A DNA stretch of 64,000 bases from Oscillospiraceae bacterium (GTDB taxonomy: Bacteria; Bacillota; Clostridia; Oscillospirales; Ruminococcaceae): positions 21,977-85,976 of the forward strand of contig JAITEB010000012.1 in NCBI GenBank assembly GCA_031282245.1. Reading direction: 5' to 3'. Positions within the stretch are counted from its first letter, which is position 1, and every line of letters starts with the position of its first letter. Position numbers and translations under genes: made by a program. The notes under the pieces were generated by a model, which made no database searches, was not told the DNA's origin, and saw only the letters and a program-made list of their open reading frames with translations. Shown here piece by piece: positions 38,061 through 45,417 of this stretch.

Positions 38061-39092
38061 GTGTTTTTACTCAATATGGGCGGGTACCGCGCTATTTACA
38101 CCGGAAGGAAAAAAAATAAAACTCCCATCACAACGTTGCTGTCGTTTGTGTTTTTCTTTTTGGCGGCGGCATTTTTTGCGGTAGCCTTTTTGTCCTCAAG
38201 AAATGCGGCCGACCAGGAGATAATCGCTGTGGCAAGCGCCGCTTCTGCGCAAGCCGAAAGCATTCTTGCCGCTCAGGTTTCGTATTCTTCCGCGCCGGAA
38301 GAAGTATCGTCTGTACAAAAAGAAGAGATACAACCAGGGGAAGTCCCTTTGCAGGAACCGGAAGAAGCGCCGCCGGAAGAGGCTCCTTCGCAGGAACCGG
38401 AAGAAGTTTCCGCAGTTAATTTAAGCAATGTTTTTAACGGACCTCTCCCGGAAACGCAGCGCTTTGCGATTGATTATCTGGACGACGCCGCCTTTTTGGG
38501 CGACTCGGTGACGGAAGGCATGAAAATGCATAATATGAGCGATGCCGTTATTGTTTCCGCCACCAGCATGTCCACCGCAGGGGTTATGTCAAAGCCGATT
38601 GACGAATACGGCGGGATGACGCTTTTGGATAAGCTCAATTCCGTCGGCGCAAAGAAAATCTATGTGATGCTTGGCGCCAATGAGATAGGCGGTTCCAGCA
38701 TGGACGTCTTTATTGAGCGCTATGGAATGATTTTGGACAGCATAAAAGAACACAATCCCGGCGCGGCGGTTTATGTTCAGTCCGTCACGCCGGTTACAAA
38801 AGCCTATGACAGCGGCAGGCACTATCTGAACAAGGCGGACATTGACGAGGCAAACAGGCGTCTTCTGGAACTTGCCAAAGAAAAGAAAGTCTTTTTTATA
38901 GACGTGAATGCGGTTCTTTCGGACGATGAGGGTTATCTTCCCAACGACGCAAGCCCGAAAGACGGGGTTCATTTTGGGGCGGCTTATTTTAACATGTGGA
39001 TTGACTGCCTTCTGACGCATGTTGTGCCTGACAATGTTGTGGAAGCGCTCAAGTCCGCCAACAGCGGCGTTCCTCTGGGTTCCGGCGCGTGA
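38061..39092 (+). CDS. SGNH/GDSL hydrolase, membrane-anchored
   Basis: A ~343-residue protein with one membrane helix (about residues 25-48), a Glu/Pro/Ala linker and an SGNH hydrolase domain. Block I is GDSVTEG (catalytic Ser), block III is LGANE and the catalytic His is in DGVHFG. It may remove or add acyl groups on wall polymers. The start is unclear: GTG 38061 is only 2 nt from AGAAGG and ATG 38076 is 17 nt away. It lies between CapA and a DUF4358 lipoprotein gene. Confidence 0.85.
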   Translation: MFLLNMGGYRAIYTGRKKNKTPITTLLSFVFFFLAAAFFAVAFLSSRNAADQEIIAVASAASAQAESILAAQVSYSSAPEEVSSVQKEEIQPGEVPLQEPEEAPPEEAPSQEPEEVSAVNLSNVFNGPLPETQRFAIDYLDDAAFLGDSVTEGMKMHNMSDAVIVSATSMSTAGVMSKPIDEYGGMTLLDKLNSVGAKKIYVMLGANEIGGSSMDVFIERYGMILDSIKEHNPGAAVYVQSVTPVTKAYDSGRHYLNKADIDEANRRLLELAKEKKVFFIDVNAVLSDDEGYLPNDASPKDGVHFGAAYFNMWIDCLLTHVVPDNVVEALKSANSGVPLGSGA

Positions 39093-39186
39093 GGCGGACT
39101 CTGAGGGGGGCGGCGGCTTGCCGTTCTTAAAATATTTACCGCTCGAATATTATAAATAATATTCGACAAATGAAAGGAATTAGCAA

Positions 39187-39675
39187 ATGCTGAATTTAAA
39201 AAAAATTATCATGTCCGCAGCGGCTATAATCTGCCTTGCGGCTTTATGTTCATGCGGAGGCGCAAAGCCTGATTACAGCAAAGATATTGACCTGGACGAA
39301 ATTGCCCAAAAGGCGCTGGCTGTCCCGGAAGCAAATTATAAAGAGATGGTGCGGCTTTCGGAAAAAAAGGTCGTGAACTTTTACCCCGATATAGACGTTT
39401 CTCAGCTTGAAGACATGTCAATAAACCTTGAGGGAGCGGGCGCCGCCGACGAGTTCAGCGCCTTTAAAGTCAAGGACAGTTCCTATATAGAAACGCTGAA
39501 AACCGCAATGCAAGCTCATTCAGAAGAAACAATCGCAAAAAACGCGAACTACCGCCCCGAAGAAGCGGACGCGATTAAAAACGCGCTTATTACTGTGAAA
39601 GGCAAATATGTTTTTTATATAATCTCGGCAAATAACGCCAAAGTTGAAGAAACAGTAGACGCTCTTTTCAGATAG
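39187..39675 (+). CDS. DUF4358 lipoprotein
   Basis: A 162-residue lipoprotein: signal peptide and lipobox LCSC with Cys 23, then a DUF4358-like domain. The function is unknown. DUF4358 genes are often found next to SGNH and MBOAT O-acyltransferase genes in Clostridia (recalled); here only the SGNH gene is present. ATG follows AAAGGAA. Confidence 0.8.
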   Translation: MLNLKKIIMSAAAIICLAALCSCGGAKPDYSKDIDLDEIAQKALAVPEANYKEMVRLSEKKVVNFYPDIDVSQLEDMSINLEGAGAADEFSAFKVKDSSYIETLKTAMQAHSEETIAKNANYRPEEADAIKNALITVKGKYVFYIISANNAKVEETVDALFR

Positions 39676-39795
39676 AGGCTAACGCGCTTCGCTCCTCCTG
39701 TATTAGAAGAATTTTCAAGAAATCCGAGCGCTTTATAAACGCGTGCAATAGAACAGCTAATTTAAATTTTGACAAGACGAACGGAGAATGCAAAG

Positions 39796-40131
39796 ATGAC
39801 TATAGAATGTTATGCGGTTATTGCCGTACTTATTGTCATGTCCGGAAGCTTTTTTGCCTCAAGAAGAAGATTTGCGGGAGCGGTTCTGCTTCCCGCAACG
39901 TTGGTTCCGCTTTGCTATATAACCGCTCCGGTAATCTTTAACAGGGTTTTTAAAAATTTTGACAGAGGCGCTTTTCTGTTTATCTACAACACAGCCGGAC
40001 TGCTGCTTGCGTGTGCGGTGATTATTTTTATGCTGTTCAAGTTCGACACCAAAAAATACGAGAAAGTCTGCGCCTTTTTTTCTATTTTATTCAGTGTCGC
40101 CTTGTTTATCATACTTATTAATCATATTTAA
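39796..40131 (+). CDS. Small membrane protein of unknown function
   Basis: A 111-residue hydrophobic protein with about four membrane segments. ATG 39796 has ACGGAGAA about 9 nt upstream; an upstream start at 39769 is less likely. I do not recognise the family. It follows the DUF4358 lipoprotein after 120 bp and ends at a strong terminator. Confidence 0.65.
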   Translation: MTIECYAVIAVLIVMSGSFFASRRRFAGAVLLPATLVPLCYITAPVIFNRVFKNFDRGAFLFIYNTAGLLLACAVIIFMLFKFDTKKYEKVCAFFSILFSVALFIILINHI

Positions 40132-40159
40132 AACCACGCAGAGCATCAGTCTTAAAGCA

Positions 40160-40186
40160 AACCCTCCCGCAAGCGGGAGGGTTTTT
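40160..40186 (+). terminator. Intrinsic terminator
   Basis: A perfect GC-rich stem (40161-40170 with 40173-40182, tight loop) followed by a T-tract. It ends the small membrane protein transcript. Confidence 0.9.
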
Positions 40187-40465
40187 AATATAAGGGGTCA
40201 AATAGAAGGTATTATCAATTTGAGAATTATTAAATTATACTATCAAAAACAGAACAAAGTCACTATGCAAATTTTAGCATTTATATATATGTTAGTCAAT
40301 ATGCCGCCATGATTTATTTTTCTTTGTAAATATTATTGCAATATATAAAATTTAAAAATATACATTGACAGACGAAGTATTATGTGATATAAATTATATA
40401 ACGGCACACAATAAAAACAGCGGCTGTAAAAATTCTGCTATGGGGGGAGTGATTATTAATATAGG
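40187..40465 (+). promoter_or_regulatory. AT-rich intergenic gap with PadR promoter
   Basis: The stretch holds no convincing gene. TTGACA (40365-40370), 17-bp spacer and TATAAA (40388-40393) form a near-consensus promoter for the padR operon. The near-palindrome ATATAAATTATAT (40388 region) overlaps the -10 box and could be a PadR operator. GGGGGGAG at 40442 is 16 nt from the padR ATG, unusually far. Confidence 0.65.
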
Positions 40466-40798
40466 ATGTCTATTACCTCTGATCTGATTCGCGGCCATAC
40501 CGAAACGATCATATTGGCCTATCTGGCCGAGCGGGACAGCTACGGCTACGAAATCAACAAAAAAATTCAGGAAGAAACCGACAGGCGCTATGAGCTCAAG
40601 GAAGCGACGCTTTACAGCGCGTTCCGGCGGCTTGAGGAAAGCGGCTGTATCGAATCCTACTGGGGCAACCAGCAAACCGGCGCAAGGCGGAGGTATTACC
40701 GGATAACCCCGGCGGGCGCGGCGCTCTACCGCAAGAACCTTGCGGACTGGAAAGAAGCCCAGAGCCTTATTAACAAACTGGTGAGCACAAAAAATTGA
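40466..40798 (+). CDS. PadR family transcriptional regulator
   Basis: A 110-residue winged-helix repressor. The start MSITSDLIRGHTETIIL and the wing region RRYYRITPAG are the PadR signatures. It probably controls its own operon with the HAAS membrane protein and DUF4097 protein, 17 bp downstream. The ATG is the only reasonable start because of an in-frame stop at 40457. Confidence 0.92.
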   Translation: MSITSDLIRGHTETIILAYLAERDSYGYEINKKIQEETDRRYELKEATLYSAFRRLEESGCIESYWGNQQTGARRRYYRITPAGAALYRKNLADWKEAQSLINKLVSTKN

Positions 40799-40815
40799 GT
40801 AAAAGGGGATAAAAC

Positions 40816-41781
40816 ATGAAAGACAAAATAGCGGCCTGCGTCGAACAGCTTTTTGCGGTTTCGGAAAGAAACGGCAGAAGCGAAGAAGCCAAAGAAGAGC
40901 TTATTTTAAACCTGTGCGACAAATATGACGACCTTGTGAGCCAGGGCTATGCGGAAGAAGCGGCCTATTACAAAGTGATTTCCGGCATTGGGGATATTGA
41001 CGAACTTATTGACAGCGTTCGGACCCGGCCAATTTTAAACGGCGCGGAAATCAACCAGCGCCGCAACGAAAAAAAGCGGGAGACTTATTTGCTGCTGCGT
41101 TCAATTGCAATCTTTATGTATATAACCTGTTTTCTGCCGCTTATTTTTCTAAGTTCGGTTTTGCACATGGACGGCACATTCGGCGTCCTGATTATGTTCG
41201 CGATGATAGGCGCGGCCACCTGCCTTATTGTGTACTCAAATTCTGGGCTTAAGACGCTGGGGAAAAATTACGATTATTACCACACGCGGGAAAACGGCAG
41301 GGACTATATAAATATCAGATATGACAATACCGGGGGGGAGAACAGCGAGGTGCTCAACGAAAACAAAGAAAAGAATCCGGTTAAAGGACTTATTATTTCT
41401 ATTATGTGGACCATGATAGTCTTGCTTTACTTGTTGATTTCGTTTACTACTATGCGCTGGGACATTACATGGCTAATATTCCTGCTTGGTTCGATTGCCA
41501 CAATTGTGATAGACGGCATTTATTATCTGATTTCTTTCCAGCAGGCGGAGAGACAGGGACTGCAGATCAGTATACGCCAAAAGGTCAAAAAAATCACAGG
41601 CATGCTTACTTCCGCGCTTTGGCTCTTCACGGTTATATTTTACTTCGTCATATCGCTTGAAACGGGCATATGGACTATGACCTGGCTTATATTTATCGTG
41701 GCGGCGGCGTTAACTCAGGTGATCGCTTTGCTTGGACATTTCTGGGAAGGGAGGCACTACGAAAATGAGCAAAAGTTTTAA
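40816..41781 (+). CDS. HAAS/DUF1700-like membrane protein
   Basis: A 321-residue protein. The N-terminal ~75 residues are a helical HAAS-like domain (LILNLCDKYDDLVSQG, ISGIGDIDELI) that often partners PadR regulators. About six membrane helices follow, in two groups separated by a polar loop. It likely relays an envelope signal, but that is inferred from context. The end overlaps the DUF4097 gene by 17 bp. Confidence 0.82.
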   Translation: MKDKIAACVEQLFAVSERNGRSEEAKEELILNLCDKYDDLVSQGYAEEAAYYKVISGIGDIDELIDSVRTRPILNGAEINQRRNEKKRETYLLLRSIAIFMYITCFLPLIFLSSVLHMDGTFGVLIMFAMIGAATCLIVYSNSGLKTLGKNYDYYHTRENGRDYINIRYDNTGGENSEVLNENKEKNPVKGLIISIMWTMIVLLYLLISFTTMRWDITWLIFLLGSIATIVIDGIYYLISFQQAERQGLQISIRQKVKKITGMLTSALWLFTVIFYFVISLETGIWTMTWLIFIVAAALTQVIALLGHFWEGRHYENEQKF

Positions 41782-42823
41782 AACAGTTCTTATAGTTCTC
41801 ACAGCCATTTTTCTTGCGATTGCGGTTCTTGTGGCCGCTTATATGACAAACGGGATTATTAGACAGAAGCGCAGCCAATCGGAAAGAGGGCTTACTGTCA
41901 CCGAAAAACTGGAAGAGGGAGACGATGTTGTGATTGGCGCAAATCAAATGCTCAAAGAAGAAAAATTCTCCGGGGATGTGAGAAGCTTAAATATAGAGTT
42001 CACGGCCACAGAAATAAGGCTTTTGCCGGGCGACGGCGAAATTGTTATCAGGCAGTACAGCGACGACAAAAATTTTGACCCCGACAGGGTTTTTACGGCG
42101 GAATTTAAAAACGGCGTTCTTAAAATAGAGGGCGACAAAAGCAACAGATTGTTTAATTTTAATTTCAGCAGCATTTTCAATCGCAACTATCTGGAAATCT
42201 ATCTTCCCGAGGCACAATATGACAAGGTGAAAATATCCAGCGTTTCCGGGGCTGTCAAGTCGGAAATAGATATAGCGGCAGATGATATAAATATAGAAAG
42301 CACCAGCGGAGGGATAAACCTCCAAAATCTGGAGGGCAGTAAAATCAAATTAGAAAGCGTTTCCGGCGGCATAAAAGGCGAAAACGCCAACTCTGAATCA
42401 GTTTCGATCAATTCAGGCTCCGGCGCGCTCAATTTTGATTCTGTCATCGGCCAGTCGAAACTGGAATCTATTTCCGGCGGCATAAATATAGACGAAGTTT
42501 CCGGCAACGCCAATATCAAAGCGTCTTCCGGATATGTCAGAATTGACAGCCTGTCCGGTTCCGGAAGGATCAGCTCTGTTTCCGGTTCTGTGGACATCAG
42601 CCGCCTTGAGGGGGATTTATACGTTGACGGGATTTCCGGCAGCGTTCGGGTCGCTATACCGGAAGGCCAGAATTTTAAATATGACCTGGAGAGTGTGAGC
42701 GGAAGCGTTGACGTTCAGCAGGCGTCCGTCCATAAGAGCGGCAGAGTCAGCGGCAGCGTCGGTTCGGACGGATATAACGTTAAAATCAGCACAGTCAGCG
42801 GCAGCGTTAAAATAAGCTCGTAA
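41765..42823 (+). CDS. DUF4097 beta-solenoid protein
   Basis: A 352-residue protein: an N-terminal membrane anchor (about residues 8-28) and a long run of short Ser/Gly/Val-rich repeats (units like ISGSVRV, SVSGSV), the pattern of a beta-solenoid. It is the last gene of the padR-HAAS-DUF4097 operon, a common Bacillota arrangement tied to envelope stress (recalled). I use ATG 41765, overlapping the HAAS gene, over an earlier start. Confidence 0.85.
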   Translation: MSKSFKTVLIVLTAIFLAIAVLVAAYMTNGIIRQKRSQSERGLTVTEKLEEGDDVVIGANQMLKEEKFSGDVRSLNIEFTATEIRLLPGDGEIVIRQYSDDKNFDPDRVFTAEFKNGVLKIEGDKSNRLFNFNFSSIFNRNYLEIYLPEAQYDKVKISSVSGAVKSEIDIAADDINIESTSGGINLQNLEGSKIKLESVSGGIKGENANSESVSINSGSGALNFDSVIGQSKLESISGGINIDEVSGNANIKASSGYVRIDSLSGSGRISSVSGSVDISRLEGDLYVDGISGSVRVAIPEGQNFKYDLESVSGSVDVQQASVHKSGRVSGSVGSDGYNVKISTVSGSVKISS

Positions 42824-42928
42824 ATCAGGTTTTTTTTGCAGCTTGAAATATAAATAGCTTGATGATATAATATAAAATTATATAACGCAAAAACAGACCC
42901 GCATATTTCACTCTCAAAGGAGCGCGTC

Positions 42929-43594
42929 ATGATTAAAGGCATTGTGTTTGATATGGACGGCCTGATGATAGACAGTGAAAGGCTTGCGGGCGAAGCTCTG
43001 AAACAGGCCATGCGGGAGCAGAACCTGACTTATCGGGAGGAAATCCGAAACAGCGCCATAGGCCGTAACGCTTTTGTTGTTGACGAAATTTATTGCCGCG
43101 CTTTCGGCGCGGAAAAAGCCATAATAGTCCGCGCGCGTATGAAAGAAATCATAAGCGCGTATTATCAGGAAAACGGCGTTCCCGTCAAAAAGGGCCTGTA
43201 TGAGCTTCTGGACTTTCTGGAAACGCTCGGCATAAAAAAAGCCGTCGCAAGTTCCAGCAAAAGGGCGACGATAGAAAACCTGCTTTCCGCGATAGGCGTT
43301 CTTGGCCGCATTGACGCATATATCGGCGGTGACGAGACGCATAAAGGCAAGCCTGACCCCGAAATTTTCCTGAAAGCCTGCGAAAGGCTGAGCATAGCCC
43401 CAAAAGAAGCGCTTGTCCTGGAAGATTCCGTCGCGGGGGTGGCCGCCGCCGTAAACGGCGGAATCCCCGTCGTGCTTATCCCGGATATCTGCCCCCATAC
43501 GCCCGAAAGCATGACCAAAGCCGCGGCCGTTTTGGATGATCTTTTAGAAGTTATTCCCTTCATCCGCCAGAAAAACGGCTGGACAGATTTATAA
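42929..43594 (+). CDS. HAD-superfamily phosphatase
   Basis: A 221-residue HAD protein. Motif I is FDMDGLMIDSE (nucleophile Asp 8, Asp 10), motif II is ASSSKR, and motif III/IV is KGKPDPEIF with LEDSVAG. The cap domain is of the helical type seen in beta-phosphoglucomutase and phosphoglycolate phosphatase relatives. The substrate is unknown. thyX follows 27 bp later. Confidence 0.88.
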   Translation: MIKGIVFDMDGLMIDSERLAGEALKQAMREQNLTYREEIRNSAIGRNAFVVDEIYCRAFGAEKAIIVRARMKEIISAYYQENGVPVKKGLYELLDFLETLGIKKAVASSSKRATIENLLSAIGVLGRIDAYIGGDETHKGKPDPEIFLKACERLSIAPKEALVLEDSVAGVAAAVNGGIPVVLIPDICPHTPESMTKAAAVLDDLLEVIPFIRQKNGWTDL

Positions 43595-43621
43595 TTTTTC
43601 AAGAAACAGGAGTGCGAAAAA

Positions 43622-44419
43622 ATGGCAAAAGTGACGCTTTTGTCCTACACGCCGGAACCCGAAAAGACAGTGGCCGCCGCCGCAAAGCTCTGCTACAGCC
43701 CGGCCGCAATCAATAGCCTGACGGAAGGTCTCACCGGGGAAGAATCCGGAAAATTTGTCCGGAGACTGGCCGCCATGGGACATGAAAGCCCGATTGAACA
43801 CGCAAGCTTTACTTTCGCGGTGGAAGGCGCTTCGCGCTCGCTTCTTGCGCAGATAACCCGGCACAGAATCGCGTCTTTTTCGGTGCAGAGCCAGCGCTAT
43901 GTCGCCGAAACCGGCTTTGAGTACATCATCCCGCCGGAAATAGAAAAAATTCCCCAGGCGCGCGAGGAATTTATTAAAGCGATGCGGGAGGCTCAAGATT
44001 CCTATAACAGGCTTGCGGAAATTCTCAAAAATGCGCGCTTTGCCGCCTTGCTTGAGGAAAAGGGCCTTGAAGAGGCCGGGCTTGACGAAAAAAAACGCGC
44101 ACGGCTTTTGTCGCAGGCGGAAAAATCCGCAATTGAGGACGCCCGCTTTGTCCTGCCAAACGCCTGCGAAACCAAAATGCTGGTCACAATGAACGCAAGA
44201 AGTCTGCTGAATTTTTTTCGGCACAGGTGCTGTCTGCGCGCGCAGTGGGAAATCCGCGGCCTGGCCAATCAGATGCTTTGCCTTGTGAGCGGGATCGCCC
44301 CAAACATTTTCGCAAAGGCGGGGCCGCCCTGCTTGTACGCGCCCTGCCCGGAAGGCGGGATGTCCTGCGGGAAAGCCGAGGATGTGCGCAGATTCTATAA
44401 AAAAATTCCAAGTTCCTGA
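43622..44419 (+). CDS. thyX: FAD-dependent thymidylate synthase
   Basis: A 265-residue flavin enzyme that makes dTMP from dUMP using methylene-tetrahydrofolate and NADPH. The ThyX motif RHRxxSxxxxSxRY is visible as RHRIASFSVQSQRY. Later conserved segments FFRHRCCLRAQWEIR and the Cys-rich end are also typical. ATG follows ACAGGAG. Confidence 0.94.
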   Translation: MAKVTLLSYTPEPEKTVAAAAKLCYSPAAINSLTEGLTGEESGKFVRRLAAMGHESPIEHASFTFAVEGASRSLLAQITRHRIASFSVQSQRYVAETGFEYIIPPEIEKIPQAREEFIKAMREAQDSYNRLAEILKNARFAALLEEKGLEEAGLDEKKRARLLSQAEKSAIEDARFVLPNACETKMLVTMNARSLLNFFRHRCCLRAQWEIRGLANQMLCLVSGIAPNIFAKAGPPCLYAPCPEGGMSCGKAEDVRRFYKKIPSS

Positions 44420-44438
44420 AAAAGCAGCGTAATTCGCC

Positions 44439-44480
44439 GCCCATTCCGCGCAGAGACTGCGCCGGGGTGGGCTTTTTTTT
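44439..44480 (+). terminator. Intrinsic terminator after thyX
   Basis: A long stem (44439-44452 with 44458-44472, two G-T pairs and a one-base bulge), 5-nt loop and an 8-base T-tract. Confidence 0.85.
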
Positions 44481-44528
44481 ATAAAAATTTATAAATATAA
44501 AAAATTTAATAATTTATTTATTAAATAC

Positions 44529-44590
44529 TTGACAAACGTTCGTTAATCTATTATTATGTTTTTAGGTTAAGTATTACTAACGTACGTTAA
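44529..44590 (+). promoter_or_regulatory. tetR promoter with two palindromic operators
   Basis: TTGACA (44529-44534), 17-bp spacer, TATTAT (44552-44557). A first operator-like repeat AACGTTCGTT lies inside the spacer (about 44535-44546). A perfect 12-bp palindrome TAACGTACGTTA lies at 44578-44589. Their centres are about 43 bp apart, four helical turns. Such ACGT-type palindromes are typical TetR targets, so the gene is probably autorepressed. Confidence 0.75.
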
Positions 44591-44651
44591 TTCGGCTTAT
44601 TTAAAACAAGCTCTTGTTTTTATGTGCATTATAGTATGGACGGAGATAATT

Positions 44652-45275
44652 ATGTACGAGATTCCCCAAGGGAAAAGTTTTCAAAAATTTTCTACAAAAG
44701 ACAGCATTTTTTTCACCGCCGTGAGGATGTTCTCAGATAAAGGCTGCCAGGAAGTGTCAATGCGCGACTTGGCAAAAGAAGTCGGCATACGGGTTGCGAC
44801 TATTTACAGCCATTATGCCTCAAAGCAGGATTTGCTTGAGCTGATTTATGATTTTTATAAAAACCAGTGGAACAAAGCAAAGCCGAACTATGACGAAATT
44901 TTGCGCGGCGCCCAGTCGCTTTCGCCTTTTGAAACCCTCAACAGGCTGGAGTGGCATTTCCCGCCGGAGCTTCAGGACACAATGAACCGCATTGTGATTA
45001 TCGCCATAAGCCGTTTGCGCTGCGACGAGGTAAGCATGCGCTTTGTCCGCGAGCTTGTTATGGACGGCGTATCAAAGCCTTTGACAGCCGTGCTTGAACG
45101 TCTGGTTGAGCTGGGCAAGATAGAGACGCCTGGCATAGAATCCTTTGTCAGTATGTACGCATATTTTTGCTTTGGCGTTGCCGCGCTGGACTGCACCGAG
45201 CTTGGAGTCTCTTATGACAGATTGGCGGGCTGTCAGGAATTGATTTTCTCATACATAAAACCCACGGGCAAGTAA
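44652..45275 (+). CDS. TetR family transcriptional regulator
   Basis: A 207-residue regulator. The N-terminal helix-turn-helix (IFFTAVRMFSDKG, SMRDLAKEVGIRVATIYSHY) is typical; the C-terminal ligand domain is unrecognised. ATG 44652 follows GGACGGAG; earlier starts at 44622 lack a ribosome site. No effector gene is adjacent in the same transcript, so targets lie elsewhere or in the MalT-like gene downstream. Two operators at its promoter point to autoregulation. Confidence 0.9.
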   Translation: MYEIPQGKSFQKFSTKDSIFFTAVRMFSDKGCQEVSMRDLAKEVGIRVATIYSHYASKQDLLELIYDFYKNQWNKAKPNYDEILRGAQSLSPFETLNRLEWHFPPELQDTMNRIVIIAISRLRCDEVSMRFVRELVMDGVSKPLTAVLERLVELGKIETPGIESFVSMYAYFCFGVAALDCTELGVSYDRLAGCQELIFSYIKPTGK

Positions 45276-45417
45276 GAACCCTGGCGCAATTACTAATATA
45301 TTTGAGTTTTAATTTTTCTCACTCACACGAACGCCTGATCTAATAATTTAAGACGCGTTTCAGCAGTTTTAAAAAAAGCGGACATGACTATAGCTTGTTT
45401 AAAGGAGTGAAATTCTT

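Noticed and set aside
40094..40312. Short plus-strand frame of 72 codons in the gap before padR
   Set aside because: It runs through an intrinsic terminator and has no ribosome site or recognisable product.
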